A DNA stretch of 64,000 nucleotides from an uncultured Monoglobus sp. (GCA_947585115.1 CANPWW010000003.1:1-64000), one strand, 5' to 3'; positions 16,480-25,695 are shown, numbered from the stretch's first letter. Translations and numbers: made by a program. The notes: generated by a model from the letters alone, not told the origin.

Positions 16480-16899
16480 ATGTACACGATTTCATGCGAG
16501 GCGCATTTCGACGCGGCGCACTTTCTCAAGGGCCACGGCGGCAAGTGCGCCAATATCCACGGCCACCGCTGGAGGGTCCGCGCGTATATCGGCGCGGAGG
16601 AGCTAATTCCTGTTGGGGAGAGCCGCGGAATGGTAACGGATTTCGGCGACATAAAGCCGAGGCTCAAAAAAATAGCGGACAGCCTCGACCACAAGCTGAT
16701 CGCCGAGGACGGAACTTTGCTGCCCGAAACGGTGGCCGCTCTCAAGCGCGAGGGTTTTGCTGCCTCTGTCGTGCCGTTCAGACCGACCGCCGAAAACTTT
16801 GCCAAATACATATACGACGAGCTTAAAGCGGACGGCATCAATCCAAGCAAGGTCCGCGTATACGAATCGGAGGACGCCTATGCGGAATACAGCGAATAA
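16480..16899 (+). CDS. queD: 6-carboxy-5,6,7,8-tetrahydropterin synthase
   Basis: QueD converts 7,8-dihydroneopterin triphosphate to 6-carboxytetrahydropterin, the second step of preQ0 synthesis. The 139-residue product has the zinc-binding histidines in HFDAAHFL (near residue 8-15) and IHGHRW, and the catalytic Cys in GGKCANIHGH. The length fits. The ATG follows AGGAGAAATATT. It overlaps queE by 20 bases and opens the operon queD-queE-folE-queC-queF. I looked for a preQ1 riboswitch in the short leader and saw none. Confidence 0.95.
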   Translation: MYTISCEAHFDAAHFLKGHGGKCANIHGHRWRVRAYIGAEELIPVGESRGMVTDFGDIKPRLKKIADSLDHKLIAEDGTLLPETVAALKREGFAASVVPFRPTAENFAKYIYDELKADGINPSKVRVYESEDAYAEYSE

Positions 16900-17566
16900 T
16901 ATCACGTTTCCGGTGTGCGAAAAGTTCGTCAGCATAAACGGCGAGGGCATGCGCGCCGGGCAGACCGCGGCGTTTATAAGGTTCCGCGGCTGCAATCTGC
17001 GCTGCTCCTACTGCGACACCGGGTGGGCAAATTCAGCCGGCGCGCCCGCGGAGGAACTGACGGCGGACGATATTCTGAAATATATCGAAAGCACGGGCAT
17101 AACAAACGTCACTCTGACCGGAGGCGAGCCGCTGCTGCAGAGCGGGATCGGCGGCCTCATGGCGAGGCTTAACTCAGTCGGAAAGAGCGTTGAGGTCGAG
17201 ACAAACGGCGCGGTGCCGCTTGACGGGTTTATCAAAGTAGGAACAAGACCCGACTGCTTCACCATGGACTACAAGCTGCCCACAAGCGGCATGGAGGATA
17301 AAATGGTTCTGGGCAATTTTGCTCTGCTCGGCAGCGGAGACTGCGTAAAGTTTGTGGCGGGCTCCGAGGAAGATCTGAGCCGCGCGCTTGAGATCATTAA
17401 AAAATATGATCTGACCGAGCGCTGCCGGGTGTATATAAGCCCGGTGTTTGGCGCCATCGAGCCGAAGGATATAGTTGATTTTATGATAAGGCATAAGCTT
17501 AACCGCGTTAATTTGCAGATACAGCTCCACAAAGTGATTTGGGAGCCCGACAGGAGAGGTGTGTAA
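16880..17566 (+). CDS. queE: 7-carboxy-7-deazaguanine synthase (radical SAM)
   Basis: QueE is a radical SAM enzyme that rearranges 6-carboxytetrahydropterin to 7-carboxy-7-deazaguanine. The 228-residue product has the cluster motif CNLRCSYCD (CX3CX2C, about residues 37-44), preceded by [20 protein letters not shown] as in the family, and TGGEPLLQ. The ATG at 16880 is supported by GGAGG ending seven bases upstream, inside queD. Its stop overlaps the folE start as TAATG, which points to coupled translation. Confidence 0.95.
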   Translation: MRNTANNITFPVCEKFVSINGEGMRAGQTAAFIRFRGCNLRCSYCDTGWANSAGAPAEELTADDILKYIESTGITNVTLTGGEPLLQSGIGGLMARLNSVGKSVEVETNGAVPLDGFIKVGTRPDCFTMDYKLPTSGMEDKMVLGNFALLGSGDCVKFVAGSEEDLSRALEIIKKYDLTERCRVYISPVFGAIEPKDIVDFMIRHKLNRVNLQIQLHKVIWEPDRRGV

Positions 17567-18141
17567 TGATAGACGAAAAAGCGATAGAAAAGCATATACG
17601 TGGAATTTTGGAGGCTCTGGGCGATGATCCCGAGCGCGAGGGCCTGAAAGATACTCCCAAACGAGTGGCGAAGATGTACTCCGAGGTCTTTGAGGGCATG
17701 AACTACACAAACGACGAGATTGCCGAAATGTTTAACAAGACCTTTGAGGACGACCCCGATTCATATCAAAGTTCAAATGATATGGTGATCGTCAAGGATA
17801 TAGAGATTTTCAGCTATTGCGAGCATCACATGGCGCTGATGTACAACATGACCGCGTCGGTGGCGTATATACCGCGCGGCAAAGTCATAGGCCTCAGCAA
17901 GATCGCCAGAATCGCCGACATGGCGGCGAAACGCCTCCAGATACAGGAGCGCTTGGGAACCGACATAGCAGAGATAATCCAAAAGATAACCGAAAGCCCC
18001 GACGTGGCCGTTATAATAGAGGCGAGCCACAGCTGCATGACGGCGAGAGGAATATCAAAGCCGTCGGCCAAAACGCGCACAAGGACGCTGCGCGGCAGGT
18101 TTGAAAAAGACGAAAAACTGGCGGAAAGGGTAATGGGGTGA
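17566..18141 (+). CDS. folE: GTP cyclohydrolase I
   Basis: FolE opens GTP to 7,8-dihydroneopterin triphosphate, the shared precursor of folate and 7-deazaguanines. Its position inside the que operon suggests it mainly feeds QueD. The 191-residue product shows [16 protein letters not shown], the zinc ligands in YCEHH and HSCMTARG, and GLSKIARI. The ATG at 17566 shares its first base with the queE stop, and the GAGAGG upstream lies in queE. The stop overlaps the queC GTG. Confidence 0.96.
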   Translation: MIDEKAIEKHIRGILEALGDDPEREGLKDTPKRVAKMYSEVFEGMNYTNDEIAEMFNKTFEDDPDSYQSSNDMVIVKDIEIFSYCEHHMALMYNMTASVAYIPRGKVIGLSKIARIADMAAKRLQIQERLGTDIAEIIQKITESPDVAVIIEASHSCMTARGISKPSAKTRTRTLRGRFEKDEKLAERVMG

Positions 18142-18833
18142 CAAAAATGAAAAACTCAAAAAAAGCATTGGTGCTGCTGAGCGGCGGAGTGGACAGCGCC
18201 ACCGCCTTGGCTATGGCCGCGGATGAGTTCGGCGCGGAAAACGTGACCGCTCTCTCGATATATTACGGCCAGAAGCACGCTAAAGAGATCGAGGCGGCGA
18301 AAAATATCGCCGCCCATTACGGCGTGAGACGGCTTGAGCTTGATCTGACCGATATGTTCAGGTTCAGCGATTGCTCGCTGCTGAGTAAAAATCCCGACGC
18401 CGAGATCCCCAAGGAGAGCTACGGCGAGCAGGTGAGCAAAACGGGCGGCGCTCCGGTCTCAACCTATGTGCCGTTCCGCAACGGGCTTTTTCTGTCGGCA
18501 GCCGCGGCATACGCGGTGAGCCTCGGCGCGGACGAGATATTCTACGGCGCCCACAGCGACGACGCGGCCGGAAACGCCTATCCGGACTGCGGCGAGGCTT
18601 TTAACAACGCTATGAACGCCGCCATATACGAGGGCACGGGGCATCAGGTCAGCATTCGCGCGCCGTTTGTGGGCATCACAAAGAGCGAGGTCGTGGCGAT
18701 AGGAGTAAGGCTCGGTGTGCCCTACGAGATGACATGGAGCTGCTACGAGGGCGGAGATAAGCCCTGCGGCGTGTGCGGCACCTGCCGCGACCGTAAAGCC
18801 GCGTTTGAGGCGAACGGCCTTTATATTGACTAA
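18138..18833 (+). CDS. queC: 7-cyano-7-deazaguanine synthase
   Basis: QueC converts 7-carboxy-7-deazaguanine to preQ0 using ATP and ammonia. The 231-residue product has the PP-loop [12 protein letters not shown] near residue 13-24 and the C-terminal zinc cysteines [15 protein letters not shown]. The start may be the GTG at 18138, which overlaps the folE stop and has AAAGGG seven bases upstream, or the ATG at 18147, which has GGGGTGA upstream. The former is used here because operon neighbours also overlap. Confidence 0.94.
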   Translation: MTKMKNSKKALVLLSGGVDSATALAMAADEFGAENVTALSIYYGQKHAKEIEAAKNIAAHYGVRRLELDLTDMFRFSDCSLLSKNPDAEIPKESYGEQVSKTGGAPVSTYVPFRNGLFLSAAAAYAVSLGADEIFYGAHSDDAAGNAYPDCGEAFNNAMNAAIYEGTGHQVSIRAPFVGITKSEVVAIGVRLGVPYEMTWSCYEGGDKPCGVCGTCRDRKAAFEANGLYID

Positions 18834-18850
18834 AAGAAAGAGGAAATTTT

Positions 18851-19315
18851 ATGAACAGAAAAAACGAAAACCTGACCCTTTTGGGAAACAAAAACACCGA
18901 ATATAAATCAGACTACGCGCCCGAGGTGCTTGAGACATTCGAAAACAAGCACAAGGAAAACGACTATTGGGTGCGCTTCAACTGCCCCGAGTTCACGTCG
19001 CTTTGCCCGATAACCGGCCAGCCCGACTTCGCTGAGATAATCATATCCTACGTGCCCGACGTCAAAATGGTCGAGAGCAAGTCGCTCAAGCTGTATCTGT
19101 TCAGTTTCAGGAACCACGGCGATTTTCACGAGGACTGCGTGAACACGATAATGAAAGATCTGATAAAGCTGATGGAGCCCAAATACATTGAGGTGTTCGG
19201 GCGGTTCACGCCCCGCGGCGGCATTTCGATCCATCCCTACGCCAACTACGGCAGACCCGGAACAAAGTGGGAGCAGGTCGCCTTTGACCGCCTGACTTCC
19301 CGATCCGTTGATTAA
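18851..19315 (+). CDS. queF: NADPH-dependent preQ0 reductase
   Basis: QueF reduces the nitrile of preQ0 to the amine preQ1, which Tgt then inserts into tRNA. The 154-residue length matches the short, single-domain (YkvM-type) form. The catalytic Cys is in [18 protein letters not shown] and the conserved [14 protein letters not shown] follows. AGAGGAAATTTT precedes the ATG. It is the last gene of the operon and is followed by a perfect hairpin terminator. With FolE, QueD, QueE and QueC the route GTP to preQ1 is complete. Confidence 0.96.
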   Translation: MNRKNENLTLLGNKNTEYKSDYAPEVLETFENKHKENDYWVRFNCPEFTSLCPITGQPDFAEIIISYVPDVKMVESKSLKLYLFSFRNHGDFHEDCVNTIMKDLIKLMEPKYIEVFGRFTPRGGISIHPYANYGRPGTKWEQVAFDRLTSRSVD

Positions 19316-19323
19316 TAAAAAAC

Positions 19324-19351
19324 AAAAGCACCGGATATCCGGTGCTTTTTT
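19324..19351. terminator. Bidirectional terminator between queF and tRNA-Gly
   Basis: The perfect palindrome AAAGCACCGGATATCCGGTGCTTT region has T runs on both strands and separates convergent transcripts. Confidence 0.9.
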
Positions 19352-19352
19352 C

Positions 19353-19427
19353 TGGAGCGGAAGACGAGATTCGAACTCGCGACGTTCACCTTGGCAAGGT
19401 GACGCTCTACCACTGAGCCACTCCCGC
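19353..19427 (-). tRNA. tRNA-Gly (anticodon GCC)
   Basis: Read on the minus strand, the gene starts GCGGGAG and the acceptor stem closes with CTTCCGC, followed by an encoded U-CCA. The D-loop CTCAGTGGTAGAGC, the anticodon arm CACCTTGCCAAGGTG with GCC and the T-loop GAGTTCGAATCTC are all in place. It has a terminator immediately downstream. Confidence 0.97.
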
Positions 19428-19479
19428 ATAAGCGTTATCTTCGAACGCTTAATAATTATAGCAAATAAAAATATATTTG

Positions 19480-20364
19480 TCAAGACTTTTTTGAAACTTT
19501 TTTATTTTTTCCGTTCTTTTTCTTTTTTGAATTGAGCATGAGCTGCGTTTCCATTATTTCCTCGCGGGTCTTGAGTTTGGGTATCAGGCTTGTCACCAGC
19601 CTGCCCTTGCCGCGGGTCTTTATGTAAAGAAATCCGAATATCGAGAACACGACAGCGCCGATGCAGTTGACGATCAAGTCCTTCATTGTGTCAATGAGCC
19701 CGACGTCGAGGTACGAGCCGTCGATCACCCAGTCGCGCGGAACGCCGTCGATGGTGCCCGAAATAACGGTGCGCGTCACGTCTTTTATGGTGATGGGATC
19801 ATTGAGGCCGCTGGGGTTGAGCAGCACCGAGGCGATATCGTGGACCATCCAGTCCTTCTGCATATCGGTCAGAAAGATACGGTCCATGCCGTATTCAAAG
19901 AACTCCCACAGCACGCCGATCGTCATTGAGAAACAGAAGGTCACAAACGCGACGAACCACGGCGACATGGTGATATGTATCCTTGGCGACTGATTGAGTA
20001 TGTCGATCATGGCAAAGCCTATCGCCGCCATAATGAATCCGTTTATCGTGTGCAGGATCGTGTCCCACAGCGGAATTATGGTGTAAAAGCTCTGTATCTC
20101 GCCCATTATTTCGGCGGCGAAAATAAAGAACAGAATTATCACCTCAAGCAAAATAGGCATTTTTATATTGAGCCGATGATCCACAAAAGTCGGGATAGTG
20201 AAAAGCAAAATCGTCAGAATACAGGTAAAAACATTTGAGTAGTTGCCCATGAAAAACTGCCTGATCATAACTAAAATAACAAGCACGCTCAGAACAACAT
20301 GGATGATTTTGCGCTTATCACTTTTCTTCTTTTTTTCGGCGTCATTCAAATGATTCGCGTTCAT
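19480..20364 (-). CDS. Integral membrane protein, probable DUF2238/YjdF-like
   Basis: A 294-residue membrane protein with basic ends. Hydrophobic segments lie at about residues 22-42, 48-64, 70-88, 105-125, 135-155 and 228-246. Between them are conserved-looking acidic/aromatic stretches (EIMGEIQSFYTIIPLWDTILHTINGF and GVLWEFFEYGMDRIF), which resemble the DUF2238 (YjdF) family. Unlike the short members it has a roughly 60-residue loop before the last helix and a Lys-rich tail. Function is unknown. GGAGGCTTTAAA precedes the ATG. It is divergent from spoIIIAA with about 160 bases between the starts. Confidence 0.7.
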   Translation of the reverse strand: MNANHLNDAEKKKKSDKRKIIHVVLSVLVILVMIRQFFMGNYSNVFTCILTILLFTIPTFVDHRLNIKMPILLEVIILFFIFAAEIMGEIQSFYTIIPLWDTILHTINGFIMAAIGFAMIDILNQSPRIHITMSPWFVAFVTFCFSMTIGVLWEFFEYGMDRIFLTDMQKDWMVHDIASVLLNPSGLNDPITIKDVTRTVISGTIDGVPRDWVIDGSYLDVGLIDTMKDLIVNCIGAVVFSIFGFLYIKTRGKGRLVTSLIPKLKTREEIMETQLMLNSKKKKNGKNKKVSKKS

Positions 20365-20472
20365 TTTAAAGCCTCCGTTAAATAATATTCCAATTAAATA
20401 TTATACCACGGTTTTGCGATATGTCAATATCAAAATTAACGCCGCGGCATGTTCTACTTTAGGACAAAGCCT

Positions 20473-20480
20473 CATACAAT
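20473..20480 (+). promoter_or_regulatory. Sigma-E-type -10 element of the spoIIIA operon
   Basis: CATACAAT matches the sigma-E -10 consensus exactly, 46 bases before the spoIIIAA start. The -35 region about 13 bases upstream (TCTACTT) is a weaker match. Sigma-E control is the known regulation of this operon. Confidence 0.6.
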
Positions 20481-20526
20481 ACTAAAAACAAGCCGATCAG
20501 AGCTTGAAAGCATAGCGGTGATAACA

Positions 20527-21441
20527 ATGGGAGAATATGACGGAATTTTAAAATTTATTCCGCAGGGAAACCTGCGTCGGGCGCTGGAGCGGGCCCTCGG
20601 AAGCGTTAAGGCCGAGGAAATACGGCTGCGCAGCGAGAGGCCGCTGTCGGTGTATGACGGGCATGCGCGTTTTGTGACGCCCGCGGGCGAGCTCAGCGCG
20701 GCTCCGTCCGACGGCTTGACCGTGAGCAAAGCGGCTGTGACCGCGGTTTTCCGCGCCTTGTGCGAAAATTCGCCCTACGCCTACGCCGATGAGATACGCC
20801 GGGGATTCGTGACCATCAGGGGAGGCCACCGCGCGGGCTTTACGGGGCGCGCAGTGCGCGGACGGGACGGAAGCGCGGAAAGCTTCAGGGACATAAACTC
20901 GATAAATATCAGGGTAGCCCGCGAGATAATCGGCTGCGCCGCGCCTTATATCGGCGGCATTGTGCAGGGAAGAAGAGTAAAAAGCGCGCTTGTTATCGCG
21001 CCGCCCGGTCTGGGAAAGACCACATTCCTGCGTGACGCGGCGCGGATCATATCAAACACGGGTTTCAAAGTCGGCATATCCGACGACCGCGGCGAGATCG
21101 CCGCCATGTTCCGCGGCGCGCCGTCCAATGATATAGGCGTGAATACCGATGTGGTGGAGTACGCGCCCAAAGGCTGCGGCGTTGAAATTCTTATCCGCAC
21201 CATGTCGCCGCAGGTCATAATCACAGACGAGCTTGTGACCGAGAGCGAGGTCCGCGCCGTCTGCCTGGCAAAGGGCAGCGGCGCCGCGGTGATCGCCTCT
21301 GTCCACGGCGGCTCGTTTGACGAGCTGAGCCGAATGTCCGTTTTCAGGCCGCTGTTTGAAAATCGCGTATTCGACCTGCTGATCCTGATCAAAGGCAGGA
21401 CCGGAGGCAGGCTCGACGCTGAAATCAGGCGAGCGGTATGA
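20527..21441 (+). CDS. spoIIIAA: Stage III sporulation protein AA, secretion-type ATPase
   Basis: SpoIIIAA is the predicted ATPase that powers the SpoIIIA-SpoIIQ channel between mother cell and forespore. The 304-residue product has a Walker A motif in APPGLGKTTFLRDAAR near residue 160, GISDDRGEI, and a Walker B-type VIITDELV near residue 235. The ATG at 20527 follows GGTGATAACA; the frame is open upstream to 20449, but that segment overlaps the promoter and lacks homology. Its stop overlaps the spoIIIAB start as ATGA. Confidence 0.95.
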   Translation: MGEYDGILKFIPQGNLRRALERALGSVKAEEIRLRSERPLSVYDGHARFVTPAGELSAAPSDGLTVSKAAVTAVFRALCENSPYAYADEIRRGFVTIRGGHRAGFTGRAVRGRDGSAESFRDINSINIRVAREIIGCAAPYIGGIVQGRRVKSALVIAPPGLGKTTFLRDAARIISNTGFKVGISDDRGEIAAMFRGAPSNDIGVNTDVVEYAPKGCGVEILIRTMSPQVIITDELVTESEVRAVCLAKGSGAAVIASVHGGSFDELSRMSVFRPLFENRVFDLLILIKGRTGGRLDAEIRRAV

Positions 21442-21959
21442 CGCTCAAACTGATATGCGCCGCGGTAATCATATTGGGCTGCGGATTCGCCGGCATGTCG
21501 GCCGCCTCCGTGCTGGACGCGAGGATAAGGCAGACGCGCGGATTTTCGGACGCGCTCGGACTTTTGGAAATCGAGATGACGGTCAACAACTCGGTTCTCA
21601 GCGAGGCGTTGTATTTTGCCTCAAAGCCGCAGAGCGGAGTTGTTAAAGATATTTTCTTGGGTGCCGCGCGGGGTGTTGAAGCTCTCGGCGGCGGCGATAT
21701 GAGCGAGGTGTGGCGCATGGCGATCGAAAACAACAAAAAGCGGCTCTGCGTGAGCGCGGACGCGATTGATATAATATCGGCCTTCGCCTCGAACCTCGGC
21801 CGCGGCGACCGAGAGAGGGAGAGGGACAATATCAGGGCGGCCAGAGAAAAGCTGCGCATCGAGGAGGAAAAGGCGCGGCTCAAAAAGGCCGAAAGCGGCA
21901 GGCTGTACCGCGGTCTGGGCTTCGCCTGCGGCATACTGATAACGGTGCTTTTGCTTTGA
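21438..21959 (+). CDS. spoIIIAB: Stage III sporulation protein AB
   Basis: SpoIIIAB resembles the type II secretion inner-membrane protein GspF and is part of the forespore channel. The 173-residue product has an N-terminal membrane helix (residues 3-22), a helical cytoplasmic part rich in Arg/Glu (RDRERERDNIRAAREKLRIEEEKARL), and a C-terminal membrane helix LGFACGILITVLLL. Length matches the family. The start overlaps the spoIIIAA stop by four bases, consistent with coupled translation. Confidence 0.93.
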   Translation: MTLKLICAAVIILGCGFAGMSAASVLDARIRQTRGFSDALGLLEIEMTVNNSVLSEALYFASKPQSGVVKDIFLGAARGVEALGGGDMSEVWRMAIENNKKRLCVSADAIDIISAFASNLGRGDRERERDNIRAAREKLRIEEEKARLKKAESGRLYRGLGFACGILITVLLL

Positions 21960-21980
21960 CATAAAAACGGAGGGGATAAA

Positions 21981-22178
21981 ATGACGGGCGTTGACTTGAT
22001 TTTCAGGGTGGCGGCGATCGGCATACTTGTGGCTGTGCTCAACATGCTGCTGTGCCGCGCCGGACGCGACGATCAGGCTATGATGACGACGATCGCGGGG
22101 CTTATCGTGGTGCTGCTCATGGTGATACGCGAGATAAGCAATCTGTTCACCATGATACAGGACATATTCGGGCTGTAG
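21981..22178 (+). CDS. spoIIIAC: Stage III sporulation protein AC
   Basis: A 65-residue membrane protein with two hydrophobic segments (residues 4-21 and 34-50), typical of SpoIIIAC, a small component of the SpoIIIA complex. The sequence LIFRVAAIGILVAVLNMLL and a central DDQAMMTTIAG motif fit the family. A GGAGGGGATAAA site precedes the ATG. It lies between spoIIIAB and spoIIIAD as usual. Confidence 0.93.
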   Translation: MTGVDLIFRVAAIGILVAVLNMLLCRAGRDDQAMMTTIAGLIVVLLMVIREISNLFTMIQDIFGL

Positions 22179-22180
22179 TC

Positions 22181-22573
22181 ATGGAGATAGCGAAGATCGT
22201 TGGCATCGGACTGGCGGGAGGCGTGATCTCGATTTTGATAAGGCGGTCAAAGCCCGAGCTTTCGATGATGATACCTATCGCGGTGTCGATCATCGTGCTG
22301 CTCGGGGTGATGCCCTATCTCGGCGGCATAGTCGGGGAACTGAGCGACCTTTCATCCGCGGCGGGAATAAACGGCGCGTATATGACGGTCATAATAAAAA
22401 TTATCGGCGTGTCATATCTGGCGTCGTTTTCGGCGGAACTGTGCAAGGACGCGGGCGAAAACGCGATAGCGACAAAGATCGAGCTGGGCGGCAAGTTGAT
22501 AATCCTCGCCATGTCGGTGCCGATAATAAAACGTCTGCTCGATCTTGTGAGGGAGATAATAATGTACAAGTGA
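22181..22573 (+). CDS. spoIIIAD: Stage III sporulation protein AD
   Basis: A 130-residue membrane protein of the SpoIIIA complex, related to SpoIIIAC. Four hydrophobic segments are visible, with the family motifs IVGIGLAGGVISILIRRSKPE, KIIGVSYLASFSAELCKDAGE and KLIILAMSVPIIKRLLDLV. The ATG at 22181 begins two bases after the spoIIIAC stop and the start depends on coupling, as no good ribosome site is seen. The stop overlaps a GTG that can start spoIIIAE. Confidence 0.94.
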   Translation: MEIAKIVGIGLAGGVISILIRRSKPELSMMIPIAVSIIVLLGVMPYLGGIVGELSDLSSAAGINGAYMTVIIKIIGVSYLASFSAELCKDAGENAIATKIELGGKLIILAMSVPIIKRLLDLVREIIMYK

Positions 22574-23742
22574 GAAAAATGCTGAGTCATAAAATCAAAA
22601 CAGCGATAATACTCGCGGCGGCGGTCATGATCTTCTGCGGCGCGGCGAGCGCCGAGGAACCGTCCCCGCCTCAAGACCTCGTCGACGAGTATCTCGGGAT
22701 ATACGGAGAGCAACTTGATGAAGGCGCGGGCGGAGTGATTTTCGACGCGGTGACGCCGTACGCGGACGGTTTCTCGATAGGCGAGCTGCTGTCAAGGATA
22801 GCGGCCGGAGATGTTCCGTTTGAATTGAGATCTCTGGCGCGCGAGCTTTTTCGGGCCCTGACCGGAAAAATTTTGTCCGCGGCAAAAAACATGGCAGGAG
22901 TTCTGGCCGCGGCCGTTCTCAGCGCTTTTCTGGCAAACTCGGTCAGCGGTTTCGAGCGCGGCGCGGCGTTTAAGGCGGCGTCGTACGTCTGCTTTATCGC
23001 GGTGGCGTCAATGGCCGCGTCGGTGTTTTACGGCTGTCTTGTGAGCGCGTCGTCCGCGATAGAAAATCTGGCCGTTTTCATGCGCTGCGCCGTGCCTGTT
23101 ATGATGACAGCCCTACTGTCAAGCGGAGCCGCGGTCAGCGCCGCGGCCCTTGAGCCGACGCTGCTGGCGATCATAGAGATCGCGGTGAGCCTTATCCGCT
23201 CGGTCTTTGTTCCGCTCGTCATGATAGGGGCGGGGCTGGGCACCGTGAACGCCATGTCCGAGGGGCTCAAGACCGCGCGTCTGGCCGAGTTTATAAACGG
23301 AGCCGTGAAATACGGTCTCAGCGTGATTTTGATGATATTCACGGCGTTTTCCGGGCTCCGCGGCATTGCCGCCTCTGGCGCCGACGCGCTGACGCTCAAG
23401 CTAACCAAGTTCGCCTCGTCGAATCTGATACCGCTTGTGGGCGGAATTTTGTCCGACTCGGTCGAGACCGTCATGAGGTGCGGCGCGGTGATAAAAAACG
23501 CTCTGGGCGTTTTGGGAATAATCGTAGTGTTTTTCATCGCGCTGACGCCGGTGCTTGAGATCGTTTCGGCTTTGATCGTCTTTCGCCTGACTGCCGCTCT
23601 GTGCGAGCCGATCAGCGAAAAAAGCGTCACCGAATGTCTGAGCGTGATGGCGGACGGGATCGCCGCTGTGTTTTCGATGCTGGCGGCCGTGTTGATCATG
23701 TTTATCATAATGCTGACCGTTATGATAAATATTTCGGTTTAG
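22570..23742 (+). CDS. spoIIIAE: Stage III sporulation protein AE
   Basis: SpoIIIAE is the large polytopic membrane protein of the SpoIIIA complex. The product has an N-terminal signal-like helix ending in AASAEEP, a soluble segment (about residues 30-100), then eight or so hydrophobic segments of the family. The start may be the GTG at 22570, which overlaps the spoIIIAD stop as GTGA, or the ATG at 22579 three codons later; neither has a good ribosome site. Length (about 390 residues) is normal. Confidence 0.92.
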   Translation: MRKMLSHKIKTAIILAAAVMIFCGAASAEEPSPPQDLVDEYLGIYGEQLDEGAGGVIFDAVTPYADGFSIGELLSRIAAGDVPFELRSLARELFRALTGKILSAAKNMAGVLAAAVLSAFLANSVSGFERGAAFKAASYVCFIAVASMAASVFYGCLVSASSAIENLAVFMRCAVPVMMTALLSSGAAVSAAALEPTLLAIIEIAVSLIRSVFVPLVMIGAGLGTVNAMSEGLKTARLAEFINGAVKYGLSVILMIFTAFSGLRGIAASGADALTLKLTKFASSNLIPLVGGILSDSVETVMRCGAVIKNALGVLGIIVVFFIALTPVLEIVSALIVFRLTAALCEPISEKSVTECLSVMADGIAAVFSMLAAVLIMFIIMLTVMINISV

Positions 23743-23759
23743 CTTTAGGAGAAAAGCTT

Positions 23760-24296
23760 ATGGAGAGTTTAAGACAGTGGGCGTACTCGGTGGCGGCGAC
23801 GGTGGTGTTCGGCACTCTTGCGGAGACCGTGCTGCCGTTCGACTCATACAGAAAGTATATCCGCCTTATACTGGGCATGGTGCTTTTGCTCACGCTGACA
23901 AAGCCCGCGGCCGCGCTGATAAGCGGCGGTCTCGGCGAGAGCGCGGAGGAGTACGCCGCCTCGTTTTCCGCGGCGGAGGAGCGGACCGAGCGCGAGGCGG
24001 ATGAAATAGAGGAAAAGCAGAAAAACGATATTATAAAGATTTATAAGGACAGCCTGGAGAGCAGCGTCGCGTCGGGCATTGAGCGCGGGTGCGGAGCGGC
24101 GCCGACGAGCGTCGAGGCCGAGATATCCGACTCGGTGTTCGGCAGCCTTGAGGGAATGACGATCGAAATAGACGCCGCGGACGCATCAAAGAGCGCGGCG
24201 ATAAAAGCGGCGGCGTCGGAAATGACCGGACTGACGAGCGGCAAAATAACGGTTAAGGAGCGCGGCGCGGGAGCACAAAATGGAGAAACAGAATAA
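23760..24296 (+). CDS. spoIIIAF: Stage III sporulation protein AF
   Basis: The 178-residue product has two N-terminal membrane helices (about residues 8-24 and 35-53) with the family motif PFDSYRKYIRLILGMVLLLTLTKP between and in them. An acidic helical stretch and a small alpha/beta domain of the ring-building type follow, ending near residue 165. It belongs to the SpoIIIA complex. AGGAGAAAAGCTT sets the ATG at 23760; a longer frame upstream overlaps spoIIIAE and is not used. It overlaps spoIIIAG by 17 bases. Confidence 0.92.
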   Translation: MESLRQWAYSVAATVVFGTLAETVLPFDSYRKYIRLILGMVLLLTLTKPAAALISGGLGESAEEYAASFSAAEERTEREADEIEEKQKNDIIKIYKDSLESSVASGIERGCGAAPTSVEAEISDSVFGSLEGMTIEIDAADASKSAAIKAAASEMTGLTSGKITVKERGAGAQNGETE

Positions 24297-24879
24297 CAAA
24301 CAAACGCTTGCGCGGAGAATAGCGGATTTTTTTCAAAAATTCGGGAGCCGCGGCGGCGACGACAAAAATCGGGTAAACCCGCTTGTGATACTGGCGATCG
24401 CCGCGGCTGCGTTCACGCTTGTTTTTATAAAGCCCGGCGCGGGCGGGGACGGCGGCAAAAAGGCGGAAACGAATACCGCTACGGATTTTGTGTCCGAGGA
24501 CGAGTACGTGATAAAAACAGAGAGGGAGCTTCGGGATATACTGAGCAAGATCAGCGGCGCGGGAGAGGTCAGCGTGCGGATATATATCGACAGCACCAAC
24601 GAGAAGGTGCTGGCAAAGGACAGCAAAACCAGCAGCGAGATCAGCGAGAGCGAAAGCGGCAAAAAGGAAAGCAGCACAGGGGAGTCAAAGCCCGCCGGCG
24701 CCTCGGGAGGTATCGGCAGCGGCAGCGAGCCTTATGTGGTGCGCGAAAAGCTGCCCTATCCGATAGGCGTGGTCGTCGTTGCCGAGGGCGCATCGGACGA
24801 AAGGGTCAGGAACGAGATATACGAGGCTGTGAAGGCGCTGTACGGCCTGTCGGCCAACAGGATCAAAGTCACATATTAA
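24280..24879 (+). CDS. spoIIIAG: Stage III sporulation protein AG
   Basis: SpoIIIAG forms a large ring in the space between mother cell and forespore. The 199-residue product has a cytoplasmic basic start, one membrane helix (about residues 37-52, NPLVILAIAAAAFTLVFI), and a C-terminal ring-building motif domain interrupted by a Ser/Glu/Lys-rich loop (residues 108-155). Length and order match the family. The start overlaps spoIIIAF. Confidence 0.93.
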   Translation: MEKQNNKQTLARRIADFFQKFGSRGGDDKNRVNPLVILAIAAAAFTLVFIKPGAGGDGGKKAETNTATDFVSEDEYVIKTERELRDILSKISGAGEVSVRIYIDSTNEKVLAKDSKTSSEISESESGKKESSTGESKPAGASGGIGSGSEPYVVREKLPYPIGVVVVAEGASDERVRNEIYEAVKALYGLSANRIKVTY

Positions 24880-24908
24880 AAAATACATAAATAAAGGAGA
24901 TTGAATCT

Positions 24909-25613
24909 ATGAATTCCAAAAAAAGCAAAAAAACAAACAAGAGCGGCGGCGAGGGCAAAGCCCGTCTGCGGGGCGGCAGACAGCTGCTTGTGGTGGGTCT
25001 GGTGGCGTTGGTCCTGGCGGCGGGATACTATCGCTGGACGCTGGGCAACATCGAAAACGAGGCGGTCAGCGTGTCAAGCACCGCGGGGCCCGAATCTCCG
25101 TCTCCTACAGAGGCGGCAAAAACCGAGGACGCCGAAACATTTTGGTCAAAAGACAAAGACGATGGCGACAAAGAAAAGAGCGATGACAATAATAACAATA
25201 ACGACGAGAACAACGACGACAGCGGAGCCGTGCAGAGCGGCGAAAACGACAGCAATAAGAGCGATTCGGGAAGCGTGATAATAAAAGCCAGACAGGACAG
25301 AGACAGGCTCAGGGGCGAGACCATGGACCGCTGGAAGGAGATCGCCGCCAACTCTGACGCGTCGGAGAGCGCGAAAAAAGAGGCGGAGGACAGCGTGCTC
25401 AGACTGACTGAGTACTCCGAGCAGGAAAATGCCATCGAGACCAACGTGAAATCCAAGGGCTTTGACGACTGTTTCGCCCAGGTCACCGACAGCGGAGTAT
25501 CGGTGATAGTGAAGGGCGGCAAAACGGACAGCGCGGCGGTGGCGCAGATCAAGGATATCATAATCGCCGAGACGGGAGCCGCCGCGTCGAAAATAAAAAT
25601 AAGCGCCGAGTAA
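24909..25613 (+). CDS. spoIIIAH: Stage III sporulation protein AH
   Basis: SpoIIIAH spans the mother-cell membrane and pairs with forespore SpoIIQ across the intermembrane space. The 234-residue product has a Lys-rich start, one membrane helix (about residues 26-42), a long acidic Asn/Asp-rich linker (about residues 50-125 with a run of N and D) and the conserved C-terminal ring-building domain (about residues 130-234, ending AAASKIKISAE). No spoIIQ is in the window. AAGGAGATTGAATCT precedes the ATG. It ends the operon. Confidence 0.93.
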   Translation: MNSKKSKKTNKSGGEGKARLRGGRQLLVVGLVALVLAAGYYRWTLGNIENEAVSVSSTAGPESPSPTEAAKTEDAETFWSKDKDDGDKEKSDDNNNNNDENNDDSGAVQSGENDSNKSDSGSVIIKARQDRDRLRGETMDRWKEIAANSDASESAKKEAEDSVLRLTEYSEQENAIETNVKSKGFDDCFAQVTDSGVSVIVKGGKTDSAAVAQIKDIIIAETGAAASKIKISAE

Positions 25614-25666
25614 TGCGTGGAGGATCTGCGGAGTAATAAAAATAATAATTAAATTCAAAATATTTA

Positions 25667-25695
25667 TTGTAATCTTAAATTTGTTATGATATAAT
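25667..25695 (+). promoter_or_regulatory. Promoter of the asp23-nusB-xse-ispA unit
   Basis: TTGTAA and TATAAT are spaced by 17 bases, 51 bases before the Asp23 start. Confidence 0.7.
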
